A stretch of DNA of 64,000 nt, from contig JAWKIQ010000001.1 in assembly GCA_041394185.1 (NCBI GenBank), positions 558,001-622,000 on the forward strand, read 5' to 3'. The notes beneath the pieces were generated by a model, which saw only the letters and a list, made by a program, of their open reading frames with translations, was not told the origin of the DNA and made no database searches. The translations under genes were made by a program, and so were the position numbers. This document shows, piece after piece, positions 17,502 to 25,769 of this stretch. Every line of letters begins with the position of its first letter. Positions within the stretch are counted from its first letter, which is position 1. Source of the stretch: Acidimicrobiales bacterium (lineage in GTDB: Bacteria; Actinomycetota; Acidimicrobiia; Acidimicrobiales; Poriferisodalaceae).

Positions 17502-18293
17502 ATGGAGATTGGGCCCTTTGACACGCTGCGCATAACCGACGACGGGGCGGTGCGCATCATCGAACACAACAGGCCCAAGGCGATGAATGCCATCGACGCG
17601 GTCATGATCGACGATCTGGCCGAGGTGTTCTTGCGAACGGCAGCCGACGACGAGGTAAAGGTCGTCGTGCTGACCGGTGCCGGAAAGGCGTTCTCGGCCG
17701 GTGCCGACCTGAAGCAGATGGGTGGCCGTGCCGCCGGCGAGCCGCCTCGGGTCCAACGGCACGGCTTCCCGGCGATGCTCGAAGCCATGATCGGCTTTCC
17801 GAAGCCCCTGATCACGGCCATCAACGGTGTGGCAGCCGGTTACGGAGTCACCGTCGCCGGCCTGGCCGACCTTGTCTTCATGGCACAAACGGCGCGCGTT
17901 CGGTGCCCTTTCACGGCGTTGGGCCTGGTTCCCGAGATGGCCAGCTCGTACACGTTTCCCAGGTTGATGGGCCGCCAGCGGGCCTCGTGGTTGTTGATGT
18001 CGTCGGAGTGGTTCGACGCGGATCAATGCGTCGAGATGGGGCTGGCGATGTCGAGCCATCCCGACGAAGAGCTGATGGCCGTCGCCCTTGGGCACGCACA
18101 CACCCTTGCGTCCAAGCCGCTGGCTTCGCTGGTTGCAGCCAAGGAGCTGATCGTCGGACCCCACCGTCAGGCGATGTCCGACGCTGCACTGATCGAGAAT
18201 CGCTATCTCGACCAGATGACCGGCGCGCCGGCAAACCGCGAAGCGCTCGCTGCGTTCCGCGACCGACGCGAGCCCGACTTCACGGGCATGTGA
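17502..18293 (+). CDS. Enoyl-CoA hydratase/isomerase family protein
   Basis: A 263-residue crotonase-fold protein. The first oxyanion-hole segment is 'GAGKAFSAGADLKQMG' and the second 'FPKPLITAINGVAAGYGVTV'. At the positions of the rat hydratase Glu144/Glu164 pair, the segment 'CPFTALGLVPEMASSYTFPR' offers Glu in 'PEMAS', while the first Glu appears absent, a pattern also seen in isomerases and other crotonases. It acts on acyl-CoA thioesters in the cytoplasm. It is divergent from the broken serine hydrolase (51 bases) and convergent with the phosphotransferase gene. Confidence 0.87.
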   Translation: MEIGPFDTLRITDDGAVRIIEHNRPKAMNAIDAVMIDDLAEVFLRTAADDEVKVVVLTGAGKAFSAGADLKQMGGRAAGEPPRVQRHGFPAMLEAMIGFPKPLITAINGVAAGYGVTVAGLADLVFMAQTARVRCPFTALGLVPEMASSYTFPRLMGRQRASWLLMSSEWFDADQCVEMGLAMSSHPDEELMAVALGHAHTLASKPLASLVAAKELIVGPHRQAMSDAALIENRYLDQMTGAPANREALAAFRDRREPDFTGM

Positions 18294-18305
18294 ATCCGAT
18301 CCCCC

Positions 18306-19400
18306 TCAGGGGATCAGAGCAAGGGCGTCGTTGTCGACGATCGTGCGAACCGACCGGCTCAACATCTTCGACATCAGCTGGTGCTGGCGAACCTCGAACG
18401 CGTCGTAGGCCGCGAACGACGTCACCGCGTAGATCAGACAAAACGCTGCGGCGATGCGGTAGGCCGTCTTGGCGTCGTCGAAGGAGTACTCGACCCCGTT
18501 CGCCGCCAAAGTGTCGACGTAGAGCTGGATCAACTCGTCGTCGTGGCCGTGCCTGACGTCGGTGTCGACCGTCTGGCACATGAAGTAGGCAACGTCGAAC
18601 AGGCCGTTGCCCACACCCATGATCTGGAAGTCCAGGATCGTCAGGTTGTTGTCTTCGTCGAACAGCAGGTTGTCGCCTCGGAAGTCGCCGTGGGCGATGG
18701 TTCTGGGCGTCGACAGGGCCGACAACATGAACTCGACGTGGCTGCCCCAAGCGTCGCCGAAGGCCTTGACCTCTGGCGTGATGTTGTGACCCTCGTGCTC
18801 GACGGCGGGGCCCCATCCGCCCTCGAAGATCTGGGGCAGGGCGACCAGATAGACCGGGTTCAGCAGCGGCAGATAGATCTCGCCCATGGCATCCAAGGTC
18901 TGCGATTCCCACCACTTGGCGTGAAACGCGGCGATCTGCGCCACAGCCGTGCGCGCCTGATCGAGGGTTGCGCCCGCCACCTGGTCGATCTGGTCTAGGT
19001 AGGCGACGTCTTCCATCACCAGGACGAAGTCTGTCGACTCGGTGTCTTGCACCGCGCCATAGCAGTGAGGCACGCCGAAGGGCAGGTCGTGGGCGTGCTC
19101 GTTGTAGAACGTGACCTCGCGCTTGTAGAAGCCCAGCACGTCAGCCGTGGCGCGCTGGGTGGGGTCGGGGGTAGGGAACTTGATGACCACAGAGGTCGGC
19201 CCCTCTGCGCCGTCGCTGTACTGGGGGTGAACTCGGTACAAAACACCCAGCAGGCCAGCGGCATCGCCCAGGCTGACCTTCTCACTGAAGATCACCGACT
19301 GGGTGTCGTCGAGGTCGCCGCTGGCGCGAAACACCTTGGTGAGCCATGCATCGCTGATGTCTTCGGGCGTGCGGATGAGCGGTATCGGAGCCAATGCCAT
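18306..19400 (-). CDS. Aminoglycoside-phosphotransferase/CHK-like kinase
   Basis: A 364-residue protein-kinase-fold small-molecule phosphotransferase. The catalytic loop is 'TIAHGDFRGDNLLFDEDN' (HGDxxxxN) and the metal-binding motif 'LTILDFQIMGVG' (DFQ in place of DxD/DFG). The glycine/lysine lobe includes 'TSVVIKFPT'. This pattern resembles ecdysteroid-kinase-like (CHK) and APH families, widespread near acyl-CoA catabolic genes in actinobacteria and of unknown substrate there. The start 'MALAPIPLIRTPEDIS' follows an open upstream frame and is chosen for the good N-terminal fit. It is divergent from the hydratase-P450-SDR operon. Confidence 0.82.
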   Translation of the reverse strand: MALAPIPLIRTPEDISDAWLTKVFRASGDLDDTQSVIFSEKVSLGDAAGLLGVLYRVHPQYSDGAEGPTSVVIKFPTPDPTQRATADVLGFYKREVTFYNEHAHDLPFGVPHCYGAVQDTESTDFVLVMEDVAYLDQIDQVAGATLDQARTAVAQIAAFHAKWWESQTLDAMGEIYLPLLNPVYLVALPQIFEGGWGPAVEHEGHNITPEVKAFGDAWGSHVEFMLSALSTPRTIAHGDFRGDNLLFDEDNNLTILDFQIMGVGNGLFDVAYFMCQTVDTDVRHGHDDELIQLYVDTLAANGVEYSFDDAKTAYRIAAAFCLIYAVTSFAAYDAFEVRQHQLMSKMLSRSVRTIVDNDALALIP

Positions 19401-19488
19401 CGTTGTTCCCCTGTCCGAGGTGGTCGCGGTCTGGTGCACAGTAGCCGCTTCTCGGTGCCGGGTACCCGGTGTGGCTATCGTTGGCGGC

Positions 19489-20283
19489 GTGGCAACCAGC
19501 GCTTCACGGATCGACTCATTGGCCAGGCTGTTGATCGATGCCCGCACGGCGGGCGAATCGATCGACTCGCTGCCGCCGGCGTTCGCTCCCGCCGATGTGG
19601 TCGAGGCCCAGCTGGTCGACGACCGTGTGGCCGAGCTGTCGGGCTGGCCGGTGCTTGGCTGGAAGATCGGGTGCACCTCAGAGCACGCCCAGAAGCTGCT
19701 GGGGGCCGACGGACCATTCGCCGGCCGGATCTATTCGATACACCAGTCGGGGGTGGTGCTGGCAGACGACGAGCTGATGGTCGAACCCAAACTCGAGGGT
19801 GAGATCGCGTTCGAGATCGGCCACGACCTGGGTCCCTTCGATGGTGCCTGTGAGCGGTCGGTGGTTTCGGACGCTGTCAGCGCGGTGATGCCGGCGATCG
19901 AGTTCGTGGGCGGCCGCTTCACCACCTTCATCGGGGCTCCGTTGCTGCACGTGATCGCCGACGCCGGATCCAACAGCCTGCTGGTGGTCGGCGACCGCAG
20001 CGACCCCGCCTGCATCGACGGGCTCGATGCGGCCCAAGCTCGCATGGAGGTCGACGGCGAGATCACGGGCCAGGGTCGTGGCGCCGACGTGTTGGGCCAC
20101 CCGCTGACCGCCCTGGTTTGGCTGGTCGACCACCTGAGCGGCCGGGGAATTGGGCTCAGCGCGGGCCAGATCGTCACGACCGGCACCGCCACACAGGTTT
20201 CGAAGTTGCCGGTCGGTTCAACGGCGGTGGCCACCGTCGAGGGCCTCGGGTCGGTGGCGGTCAGCCACGGGCGCGGTCACTGA
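19489..20283 (+). CDS. 2-keto-4-pentenoate hydratase (MhpD)-like protein
   Basis: A 264-residue FAH-fold protein. 'WPVLGWKIGCTSEHAQKLLG' and 'EPKLEGEIAFEIG' (E-x-E metal ligands) are family hallmarks, followed by 'SAVMPAIEFVGGRF' and the C-terminal 'VTTGTATQVSKLPVGSTA'. Members hydrate 2-hydroxypenta-2,4-dienoate or decarboxylate 4-oxalocrotonate in meta-cleavage pathways. The GTG at 19489 gives the usual length. One base separates it from the P450 GTG start, so hydratase, P450 and SDR are one operon. No extradiol dioxygenase is present here, so its place in a full pathway is open. Confidence 0.85.
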   Translation: MATSASRIDSLARLLIDARTAGESIDSLPPAFAPADVVEAQLVDDRVAELSGWPVLGWKIGCTSEHAQKLLGADGPFAGRIYSIHQSGVVLADDELMVEPKLEGEIAFEIGHDLGPFDGACERSVVSDAVSAVMPAIEFVGGRFTTFIGAPLLHVIADAGSNSLLVVGDRSDPACIDGLDAAQARMEVDGEITGQGRGADVLGHPLTALVWLVDHLSGRGIGLSAGQIVTTGTATQVSKLPVGSTAVATVEGLGSVAVSHGRGH

Positions 20284-20284
20284 C

Positions 20285-21448
20285 GTGGGGCTCGGCGACT
20301 CGGTCACCCTGGCCGATCTCGACGCCGACCCAGATCCCATCCTGGCGCGTATGCGCGCCGAAGAACCGGTGTGTTGGGTGCCGGCGCTGGACATGTGGCT
20401 CGTGACCCGCTGGGACGATGTCGCCTTCGTCGAGTCGCGGCCCGACCTGTTCAGCGCAGCGACCGAACCGTCGTTCTTGGCCCGCGCCCTGGGGCAGAAC
20501 ATGTTGACTTGCGACCCGCCCGAACACACGCGGCTTCAGGCGATCATGAAGCCCCCGTTTCAGGCCGGCGGTCGCAGCGGTGCCTTCGTCTCGGACGAGT
20601 TGACCGACATCGCCGATCGACTGCTCGACTCGGTCGACCCGACCGAGGGCTTCGACCTGATGGCTCGCTACGCCCAACCGCTGTCGGCTGGGTCGCTGGC
20701 CACCGTTCTGGGCTTGGACGCTCACGGCTTCGACCGCATGTGGAGGTGGTGCGAAGGCCTGTGCGCCGACATCGCCAACTTCGAGAACGACCCCGAGCTC
20801 GAACGCCTGGGCGCGGCCACCAAGGCCGAGCTGGGTGAAGCCATCGCGCACCGCATCGCTGCCGCCTCCGCCGACCCTCAGGATCGGTCGGCGATCGCGT
20901 CGTTTGTCTCGAACGGTGCAACCCCCGCTGAGATCGTCAACAACGTGCGGCTGATGATCTCGGGTGGCATCAACGAACCGCGCGATGGCATAGGTCTGGT
21001 GGTCTGGGTTCTGCTTAGCCGCCCCGATCTGCGGCGGCGGGTGGACGAGCAGCCCGGGCTGATGCGACGGCTCGTCGAAGAGGTATTTCGCGTGTACAGC
21101 CCGGTCGGCACCGTCACCAGGCAGGCGACGGCCGATACCCAACTGGCAGGTGTACAAATCGAGCGAGGCAACCTGGTGTCTGGTGTACTTCGCTCGGTGA
21201 ACCTCGACGAGTCTCACTGGAAGAACCCCACCGAGATCGACCTCGACCGGCGCGAGGGCGCCCATGCTGCGTTTGCGCTGGGCGCCCATCGGTGCCTGGG
21301 GGAGTGGTTGGGGCGCCAAGAAGTCCGCGTCGGGGTCGAGCGACTGATGGGTCGCTTCCCGCAGCTCGAATTGGACCCTGAACATCCAGTCGAGCTTCAT
21401 GGTTTCGAGTTCCGTGGACCCAGAGAAGTCTGGGTCGGAGAGGTCTGA
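20285..21448 (+). CDS. Cytochrome P450 with atypical I-helix
   Basis: A 387-residue P450. The haem loop 'AFALGAHRCLGEWLGRQE' and the K-helix ExxR ('EEVFRVYSPV') are intact. The I-helix reads 'LMISGGINEPRDGIG': where most P450s have (A/G)Gx(D/E)T the sequence is GGINEP, so the conserved proton-relay acid-Thr pair is absent or altered. This may mean substrate-assisted oxygen activation or an unusual reaction. A GTG start lies one base after the hydratase stop, and the stop shares a base with the SDR ATG (TGATG), so the three genes are tightly coupled. Confidence 0.88.
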   Translation: MGLGDSVTLADLDADPDPILARMRAEEPVCWVPALDMWLVTRWDDVAFVESRPDLFSAATEPSFLARALGQNMLTCDPPEHTRLQAIMKPPFQAGGRSGAFVSDELTDIADRLLDSVDPTEGFDLMARYAQPLSAGSLATVLGLDAHGFDRMWRWCEGLCADIANFENDPELERLGAATKAELGEAIAHRIAAASADPQDRSAIASFVSNGATPAEIVNNVRLMISGGINEPRDGIGLVVWVLLSRPDLRRRVDEQPGLMRRLVEEVFRVYSPVGTVTRQATADTQLAGVQIERGNLVSGVLRSVNLDESHWKNPTEIDLDRREGAHAAFALGAHRCLGEWLGRQEVRVGVERLMGRFPQLELDPEHPVELHGFEFRGPREVWVGEV

Positions 21449-22290
21449 TGAGAATGGCCGAAGCACCTGTAGCGATGGTCATAGGCGCCACCTCCAAGTG
21501 GCAGTCCGACGGGCGCAACACCCACCTGGTGCACGGCGGCGATGTCGATGACTCGGGCTTCGAACCCGAGGTTCGCTGGGGCGTGGGTGGTGCAATCGCG
21601 CTGAGGTTCGCAGCCGAGGGCTACCGGGTGGTCGTGACCACCCGCTCGGCCCCGAACGCCCACGGATTGCGCCAGGCGATCGTCGACCGGGGTGGTTTGT
21701 GCGACATCGTGCAGCTCGACCTGTCCCAAGACGACTCGATCGCAGAGGCCTTCGCCCTGGTGCGTTCACAGTTCGGTGATCCCGAGGTGCTGGTCTACAA
21801 CGCCGGCTACATCGACGGCCGCGATCTGCCGTCCGAGATGGAGCTGCTCGAGAACATGCCAAACGAGGTCTTCGACACGGCGATGGCGGTCGCCTGCCGC
21901 GGACCGTTCATGGTGGCCAAGCAGGTGCTGCCCGCGATGCGCGAGGCCGGGCGCGGTTCGTTCTTCATCACCAACAACTCGTCGTCGTTGCGCGGACGTA
22001 AGCGCCATACGGGCCAGTCGCTGTACTACCCCAGGGTGATGATGCGCACCCTCGCTCAGGTGCTCACCGAGGAATACAGCGAGTTCGGTGTCCATGTCGC
22101 CAACGTGATCGTCGACGGCCTGATCGACTCGCCTGGCACCCGCACGTTGCCGATGGCGCAGAAGAACCCGGCGTTGGTCATCAGCCCGGCGGCCATAGCC
22201 GACGCCTATTGGTACCTGCACACCCAGGACCGGTCGGTGTGGACCCACGAGTTGCAGCTGACACCCCACGTGTCGAAACCGAGCTTCTGA
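21448..22290 (+). CDS. SDR-family oxidoreductase with an insertion in the nucleotide-binding motif
   Basis: A 280-residue protein with SDR features: a first beta strand 'VAMVIGATSKW', 'VLVYNAGYIDG' (NAG motif), 'FFITNNSSSLRG' for the catalytic Ser strand, and a Tyr in 'HTGQSLYYPRVMM' where YxxxK is expected but Lys is replaced by Arg or Met. About 27 residues separate the initial 'GA' from 'GVGGAIALRFAAEG', so the TGxxxGxG loop is split by an Asp/His-rich insertion ('LVHGGDVDDSGFEP'). I recognise this as a recurring SDR subgroup rather than an error, since the frame is intact and neighbouring genes are coupled. Catalytic competence is uncertain. Confidence 0.75.
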   Translation: MRMAEAPVAMVIGATSKWQSDGRNTHLVHGGDVDDSGFEPEVRWGVGGAIALRFAAEGYRVVVTTRSAPNAHGLRQAIVDRGGLCDIVQLDLSQDDSIAEAFALVRSQFGDPEVLVYNAGYIDGRDLPSEMELLENMPNEVFDTAMAVACRGPFMVAKQVLPAMREAGRGSFFITNNSSSLRGRKRHTGQSLYYPRVMMRTLAQVLTEEYSEFGVHVANVIVDGLIDSPGTRTLPMAQKNPALVISPAAIADAYWYLHTQDRSVWTHELQLTPHVSKPSF

Positions 22291-22296
22291 GCGTCG

Positions 22297-22323
22297 CGGC
22301 GCCCGGTAACATCACCGGCGCCG
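22297..22323 (+). terminator. Hairpin downstream of hydratase-P450-SDR operon
   Basis: CGGCGCCCGGT...ACCGGCGCCG, a roughly 10-bp stem with one bulged C and a 6-base loop, just after the SDR stop. It is followed by the leader of the substrate-binding-protein gene, so it would separate the two operons. There is no T-tract. Confidence 0.4.
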
Positions 22324-22375
22324 TCCCAGGGCTCTGTTACGTTCCCCGGGCAGCTGATTCCAGGAGGGAAACAGA

Positions 22376-23293
22376 ATGAAGCTCAAGCACCTCACCCCCA
22401 GATACCTATTGGCGCTCCTGCTGGCGATGACGATGTTGCTCGCCGCATGCGGCAGCGACGGCGACGACTCGTCCAGCGATTCGGGCGATTCGAGCACCGA
22501 AACCACCGCCGTCGACTCGGGCGACGCAGCCGATGCTTGCGCAGAGCCGCCGACCAAGACTGCCGGAGTCTTGACGGTCGCCACCGGCGAGCCGGTGTTC
22601 CCGCCCTGGATGGGCGTCGGCGACGACAACTTCGACGTTCCCGAGTCGGGCACAGGTTACGAGAGCGCCCTTGTCTACGCCCTGGCCGACGAGCTGGGTA
22701 TCGACACCGTCGAGTGGGTTCGTACCGGCTTCGACGAGGCCGTGGCGCCTGGAGAGAAGGCCTACGACTTCAACATCCAGCAGTACTCGATCACCGCAGA
22801 GCGTGACGAGGTCGTCGACTTCAGCGACGGCTATTACCAGGTCGAGCAGGCCATCATCGGTGCTGCCGACAGCCCCGCGGCGTCGGCAACCAGCATCGCC
22901 GACCTCAAGGGCCTGCGTCTGGGTGCTGCCATCGGCACGACCAGCCTCGACTACATCGACAACGTGATCGAGCCCGACAGCCCGGCCCAGGTCTACGACG
23001 ACAACGCGGCCGCCAAGTCGGCCTTCGACGCCGGCCAGGTCGACGGCATCGTGTTCGACCTGCCCACCGCCTACTTCATCACGGCAGTCGAGATCACCGA
23101 TGCTTCGATCATCGGCGTGCTTCCCAAGGTGGGCGACAACCCCGAAGAGCTCGGCATGCTGTTCGAAGAGGGCAGCCCGCTGGTCGCCTGCGTGAACGAG
23201 GCGTTGGCCACCCTGAGGTCGAACGGCACCATCGACGCTCTGGAGGACGAGTGGCTGAACCAGGGCGGGTCGGTTCCCAGCCTCACCAACTGA
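22376..23293 (+). CDS. Polar amino acid-type ABC transporter substrate-binding lipoprotein
   Basis: A 305-residue secreted lipoprotein. The signal peptide is 'RYLLALLLAMTMLLAACGSD' with lipobox LAAC, followed by a Ser/Asp/Thr linker and a family 3 solute-binding fold: 'GVLTVATGEPVFPPW', 'DFNIQQYSITAERDEVVDFS', 'LKGLRLGAAIGTTSLDYI'. It would capture an amino acid or similar polar compound outside the membrane for the permease and ATPase downstream. GGAGGG lies 6-7 bases before the ATG, a strong ribosome site. The ligand cannot be told from the sequence. Confidence 0.92.
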   Translation: MKLKHLTPRYLLALLLAMTMLLAACGSDGDDSSSDSGDSSTETTAVDSGDAADACAEPPTKTAGVLTVATGEPVFPPWMGVGDDNFDVPESGTGYESALVYALADELGIDTVEWVRTGFDEAVAPGEKAYDFNIQQYSITAERDEVVDFSDGYYQVEQAIIGAADSPAASATSIADLKGLRLGAAIGTTSLDYIDNVIEPDSPAQVYDDNAAAKSAFDAGQVDGIVFDLPTAYFITAVEITDASIIGVLPKVGDNPEELGMLFEEGSPLVACVNEALATLRSNGTIDALEDEWLNQGGSVPSLTN

Positions 23294-24150
23294 GTGGTTC
23301 GGAGGGTGAGCGGCCGGCCAGGCGCCGGCTGCTCACCAAGCCGTCCTTCCTCGACGAGGAGGGTGCTCGCGGGGTGATCATCGCGATGGTCTCGACCATC
23401 GTGTTCTTCGGCGTCGCCACCGTGCTCGTCCTCAACAGCCCGAACTGGCCCAAGCTCAGAGACCAGTTCTTCAACGCCAGCGATTTCAGCGCCAGCGCTC
23501 CCGACGTCGTCAGGGGGTTCTGGCTCAACATCGAGTTGTTCTTCTGGTCGATGTTGGTGATACCGGTGCTGTCGTTGGTGGTGGCGGTCATGCGCAGCCT
23601 GCGGGGCCCCGCCTTCTTTCCGATCAGGATGCTGGCGGTCATCTACACCGACCTGTTCCGCGGCATACCCCTTTACCTGCTGATCGTGTTGCTGGGTTTC
23701 GGGTTGCCGGCGCTCAGCCTCAGCGGGTTGCCCAACGGGGTCAAGTTCTGGGGGTTGGCCGCGCTTTCGCTCAGCTATTCGGCCTACACGGCAGAGATCT
23801 ATCGGTCTGGCATCGACGCCGTGCCCGAGAGCCAACGCTCTTCGGCTAGAGCGCTGGGCCTCACCCAGTGGCAGGCGCTGCGATTCGCGATCTTGCCCCA
23901 GGCCATCCGCAACGTCGTCCCGGCCTTGATGAACACCGTCGTGAGCCTGCAAAAAGACGTGGCGCTGATTTCGGTCCTGGGAATCCGTGACGCGGTACGC
24001 GAAGCCGAGATCTACAAGTCGCGCACGTTCAACTACACGTCCTATGTGGTGGCGACGCTGCTGTTCTTGGCCATCAGCATCCCGTTGACCCGCTTCGTCG
24101 ACTGGTACACGGCCCGCGACCGAGCCATGCGCTCGCAGTCGCAGGTCTGA
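23251..24150 (+). CDS. Polar amino acid-type ABC transporter permease
   Basis: A membrane protein of up to 299 residues with the HisM/GlnP permease domain. The EAA loop is 'YRSGIDAVPESQRSSARALG' followed by 'LTQWQALRFAILPQAI'. About five to six hydrophobic segments are visible, beginning with 'GVIIAMVSTIVFFGVATVLV'. The GTG start at 23251 overlaps the binding-protein gene by 43 bases; a CTG at 23290 at the very end of that gene is an alternative, so the true N-terminus is uncertain. It sits between the binding protein and ATPase genes, forming a complete importer. Confidence 0.88.
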   Translation: MAEPGRVGSQPHQLSGSEGERPARRRLLTKPSFLDEEGARGVIIAMVSTIVFFGVATVLVLNSPNWPKLRDQFFNASDFSASAPDVVRGFWLNIELFFWSMLVIPVLSLVVAVMRSLRGPAFFPIRMLAVIYTDLFRGIPLYLLIVLLGFGLPALSLSGLPNGVKFWGLAALSLSYSAYTAEIYRSGIDAVPESQRSSARALGLTQWQALRFAILPQAIRNVVPALMNTVVSLQKDVALISVLGIRDAVREAEIYKSRTFNYTSYVVATLLFLAISIPLTRFVDWYTARDRAMRSQSQV

Positions 24151-24159
24151 GGTGATGCC

Positions 24160-24915
24160 ATGAACCAGAACCCTCCAAAGCTCGAACTGCGCGGCGTTCA
24201 CAAGGCCTTCGGCGACAAGGCGGTGCTGAACGGGATAGATCTGGTGGTCGATGACCACGAGGTCGTCTGCCTGATAGGGCCCAGTGGCTGCGGCAAGTCG
24301 ACGCTGCTGCGCTGTGTGGATCTGCTCGACCCCATCGACGCCGGATCGATTCACCTCGACGGCGTCGACATAACCCGCAAGGGGGTCGACGCCAACCAGG
24401 TTCGGCGCTCGATCGGCATCGTGTTTCAGTCGTACAACCTGTTCCCGCACATGACGGTGCTCGACAACGTCACCCTGGGCCCTCGCCGGGCCCTGGGTAT
24501 GAAGAAGGCCGACGCCGAGGCCAAGGCCATGGAGCTGCTCGGCCGTTTCGGCCTGGCCGACAAGGCCGGCGAGTACCCCAACCGCATCTCGGGTGGCCAG
24601 AACCAAAGAGCCGCGGTGGTCAGGGCGCTGATGGGTGACCCAGACGTTCTGTTGCTCGACGAGATCACATCGGCGCTAGATCCTGAGCTGGTCGGCGAGG
24701 TGCTGTCGGTCATCCGAGATCTGGCCCAGCGCGGCCTCACCATGATCCTGGCCACCCACGAGATGGGGTTCGCCCGTGACGTGGCCACCTCGGTGAGTTT
24801 CCTGCACGAGGGTCGCGTCCTCGAGTCGGCCCCGCCTGCCGAGCTGTTCTGCGACCCCAAGTTCGAGCGCACCAAGCAGTTCTTGGCCCGTGTCAGCGAG
24901 GCCGGGCGTTTGTGA
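24160..24915 (+). CDS. Polar amino acid-type ABC transporter ATP-binding protein
   Basis: A 251-residue ABC ATPase of the GlnQ/HisP class. Walker A is 'LIGPSGCGKSTLLRCVDLLD', the Q-loop is in 'IGIVFQSYNLFPHMTVLDN', the signature is 'RISGGQNQRAAVVRAL' (a one-residue variation from LSGGQQQR), Walker B is 'DVLLLDEITSALDPEL', and the switch His is in 'LATHEMGF'. It lies 9 bases after the permease, and its stop overlaps the GTG of the GNAT gene (GTGA), so all four genes are one unit. Confidence 0.93.
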   Translation: MNQNPPKLELRGVHKAFGDKAVLNGIDLVVDDHEVVCLIGPSGCGKSTLLRCVDLLDPIDAGSIHLDGVDITRKGVDANQVRRSIGIVFQSYNLFPHMTVLDNVTLGPRRALGMKKADAEAKAMELLGRFGLADKAGEYPNRISGGQNQRAAVVRALMGDPDVLLLDEITSALDPELVGEVLSVIRDLAQRGLTMILATHEMGFARDVATSVSFLHEGRVLESAPPAELFCDPKFERTKQFLARVSEAGRL

Positions 24916-25688
24916 GCGTTCCCGACGGCGCGAGGTTGGTGACCGACCCGCACGAACTCGAGGTCCACTTCGGCGACATCAAGGCGGCCCACATCTATGC
25001 CCTTGTCGATCTCGAGGAACCCTTCTGGTCTGGTGGCACGTGGTACATACGCGACGGCGCAGCGGTCGGAATCGTCGAGATGCCCGGCGACGACTGGCAG
25101 GCCGTTTACGCGGTCTCTACCCGGGCGCCGCAAGCTTCGCTGTCGTTGGTGGCCGATCTGGTCGACCGCTTCCCGCCCGGCCAGTTCGTCACCGCTTCGG
25201 CCGGGCTTCAGTCTGCGCTGGCGGGGCGGCGTGAGGTGCGCTGGTGCCGCCCGCACATGCGTTACAGGTTGGCCGACCCCACAGCTGTGCCCGGGCCCGA
25301 TCCGCGGGTGCAGCCGCTCGACCGCTCCGATCTGACCCACCTCCAGAACCTGTACGCCGAGCCCGACTCGGCCTTCCTGTTGCCCCACATGGTCGACGAC
25401 TCGACGTTCGTCGGGGTGTTCGACGGCGACCGGTTGGTCGCCGCGGCGGGCACCCATGTGGTGTCGGAGTCGAAGCGAATCGCCGCGATCGGAGCCGTCT
25501 ATGTGTCGCCTTATTGGCGCGGCATGGGTCTGGGACGGGCCGTGACGGCCGGAGTTGTGCATCGGTTGGCCGGACGGGTCGACCTGATCGGTCTGAACGT
25601 CGCCGCCGACAACAAGGTCGCCCGCTCTGTCTATGAGGCGATCGGCTTTGTCCCGTTGCTCGCCTACGACGAGGCCGAGCTCGTCTGA
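24912..25688 (+). CDS. GNAT family N-acetyltransferase
   Basis: A 258-residue protein. The C-terminal half is a GNAT domain with the acetyl-CoA pyrophosphate loop 'VYVSPYWRGMGLGRAVTAGV' (R/QxxGxG/A) and 'NVAADNKVARSVYEAIGF' near the end. The N-terminal half (about 130 residues) is an additional GNAT-like region without a clear acetyl-CoA motif, as in the two-domain FR47-type proteins. It begins with GTG inside the ATPase stop, so it is co-translated with the importer. It may acetylate the imported compound or a derivative; this is inferred only from linkage. Confidence 0.85.
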   Translation: MSVPDGARLVTDPHELEVHFGDIKAAHIYALVDLEEPFWSGGTWYIRDGAAVGIVEMPGDDWQAVYAVSTRAPQASLSLVADLVDRFPPGQFVTASAGLQSALAGRREVRWCRPHMRYRLADPTAVPGPDPRVQPLDRSDLTHLQNLYAEPDSAFLLPHMVDDSTFVGVFDGDRLVAAAGTHVVSESKRIAAIGAVYVSPYWRGMGLGRAVTAGVVHRLAGRVDLIGLNVAADNKVARSVYEAIGFVPLLAYDEAELV

Positions 25689-25706
25689 GGGTGCCCAAAA
25701 ACGGCG

Positions 25707-25738
25707 CTGCCCCGGCACCCGCAAGGGCGCCGGGGCAG
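25707..25738. terminator. Hairpin between convergent GNAT and MMPL genes
   Basis: CTGCCCCGGC...GCCGGGGCAG: perfect 10-bp stem with a 12-base loop, 19 bases after the GNAT stop. An A-tract (CCCAAAAACGG) precedes it on this strand, which becomes a T-tract for transcripts arriving from the MMPL gene, so it can act on both strands. Confidence 0.7.
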
Positions 25739-25769
25739 GTCGAACGACTGCGGTCGGGGGTGGCCCCGA

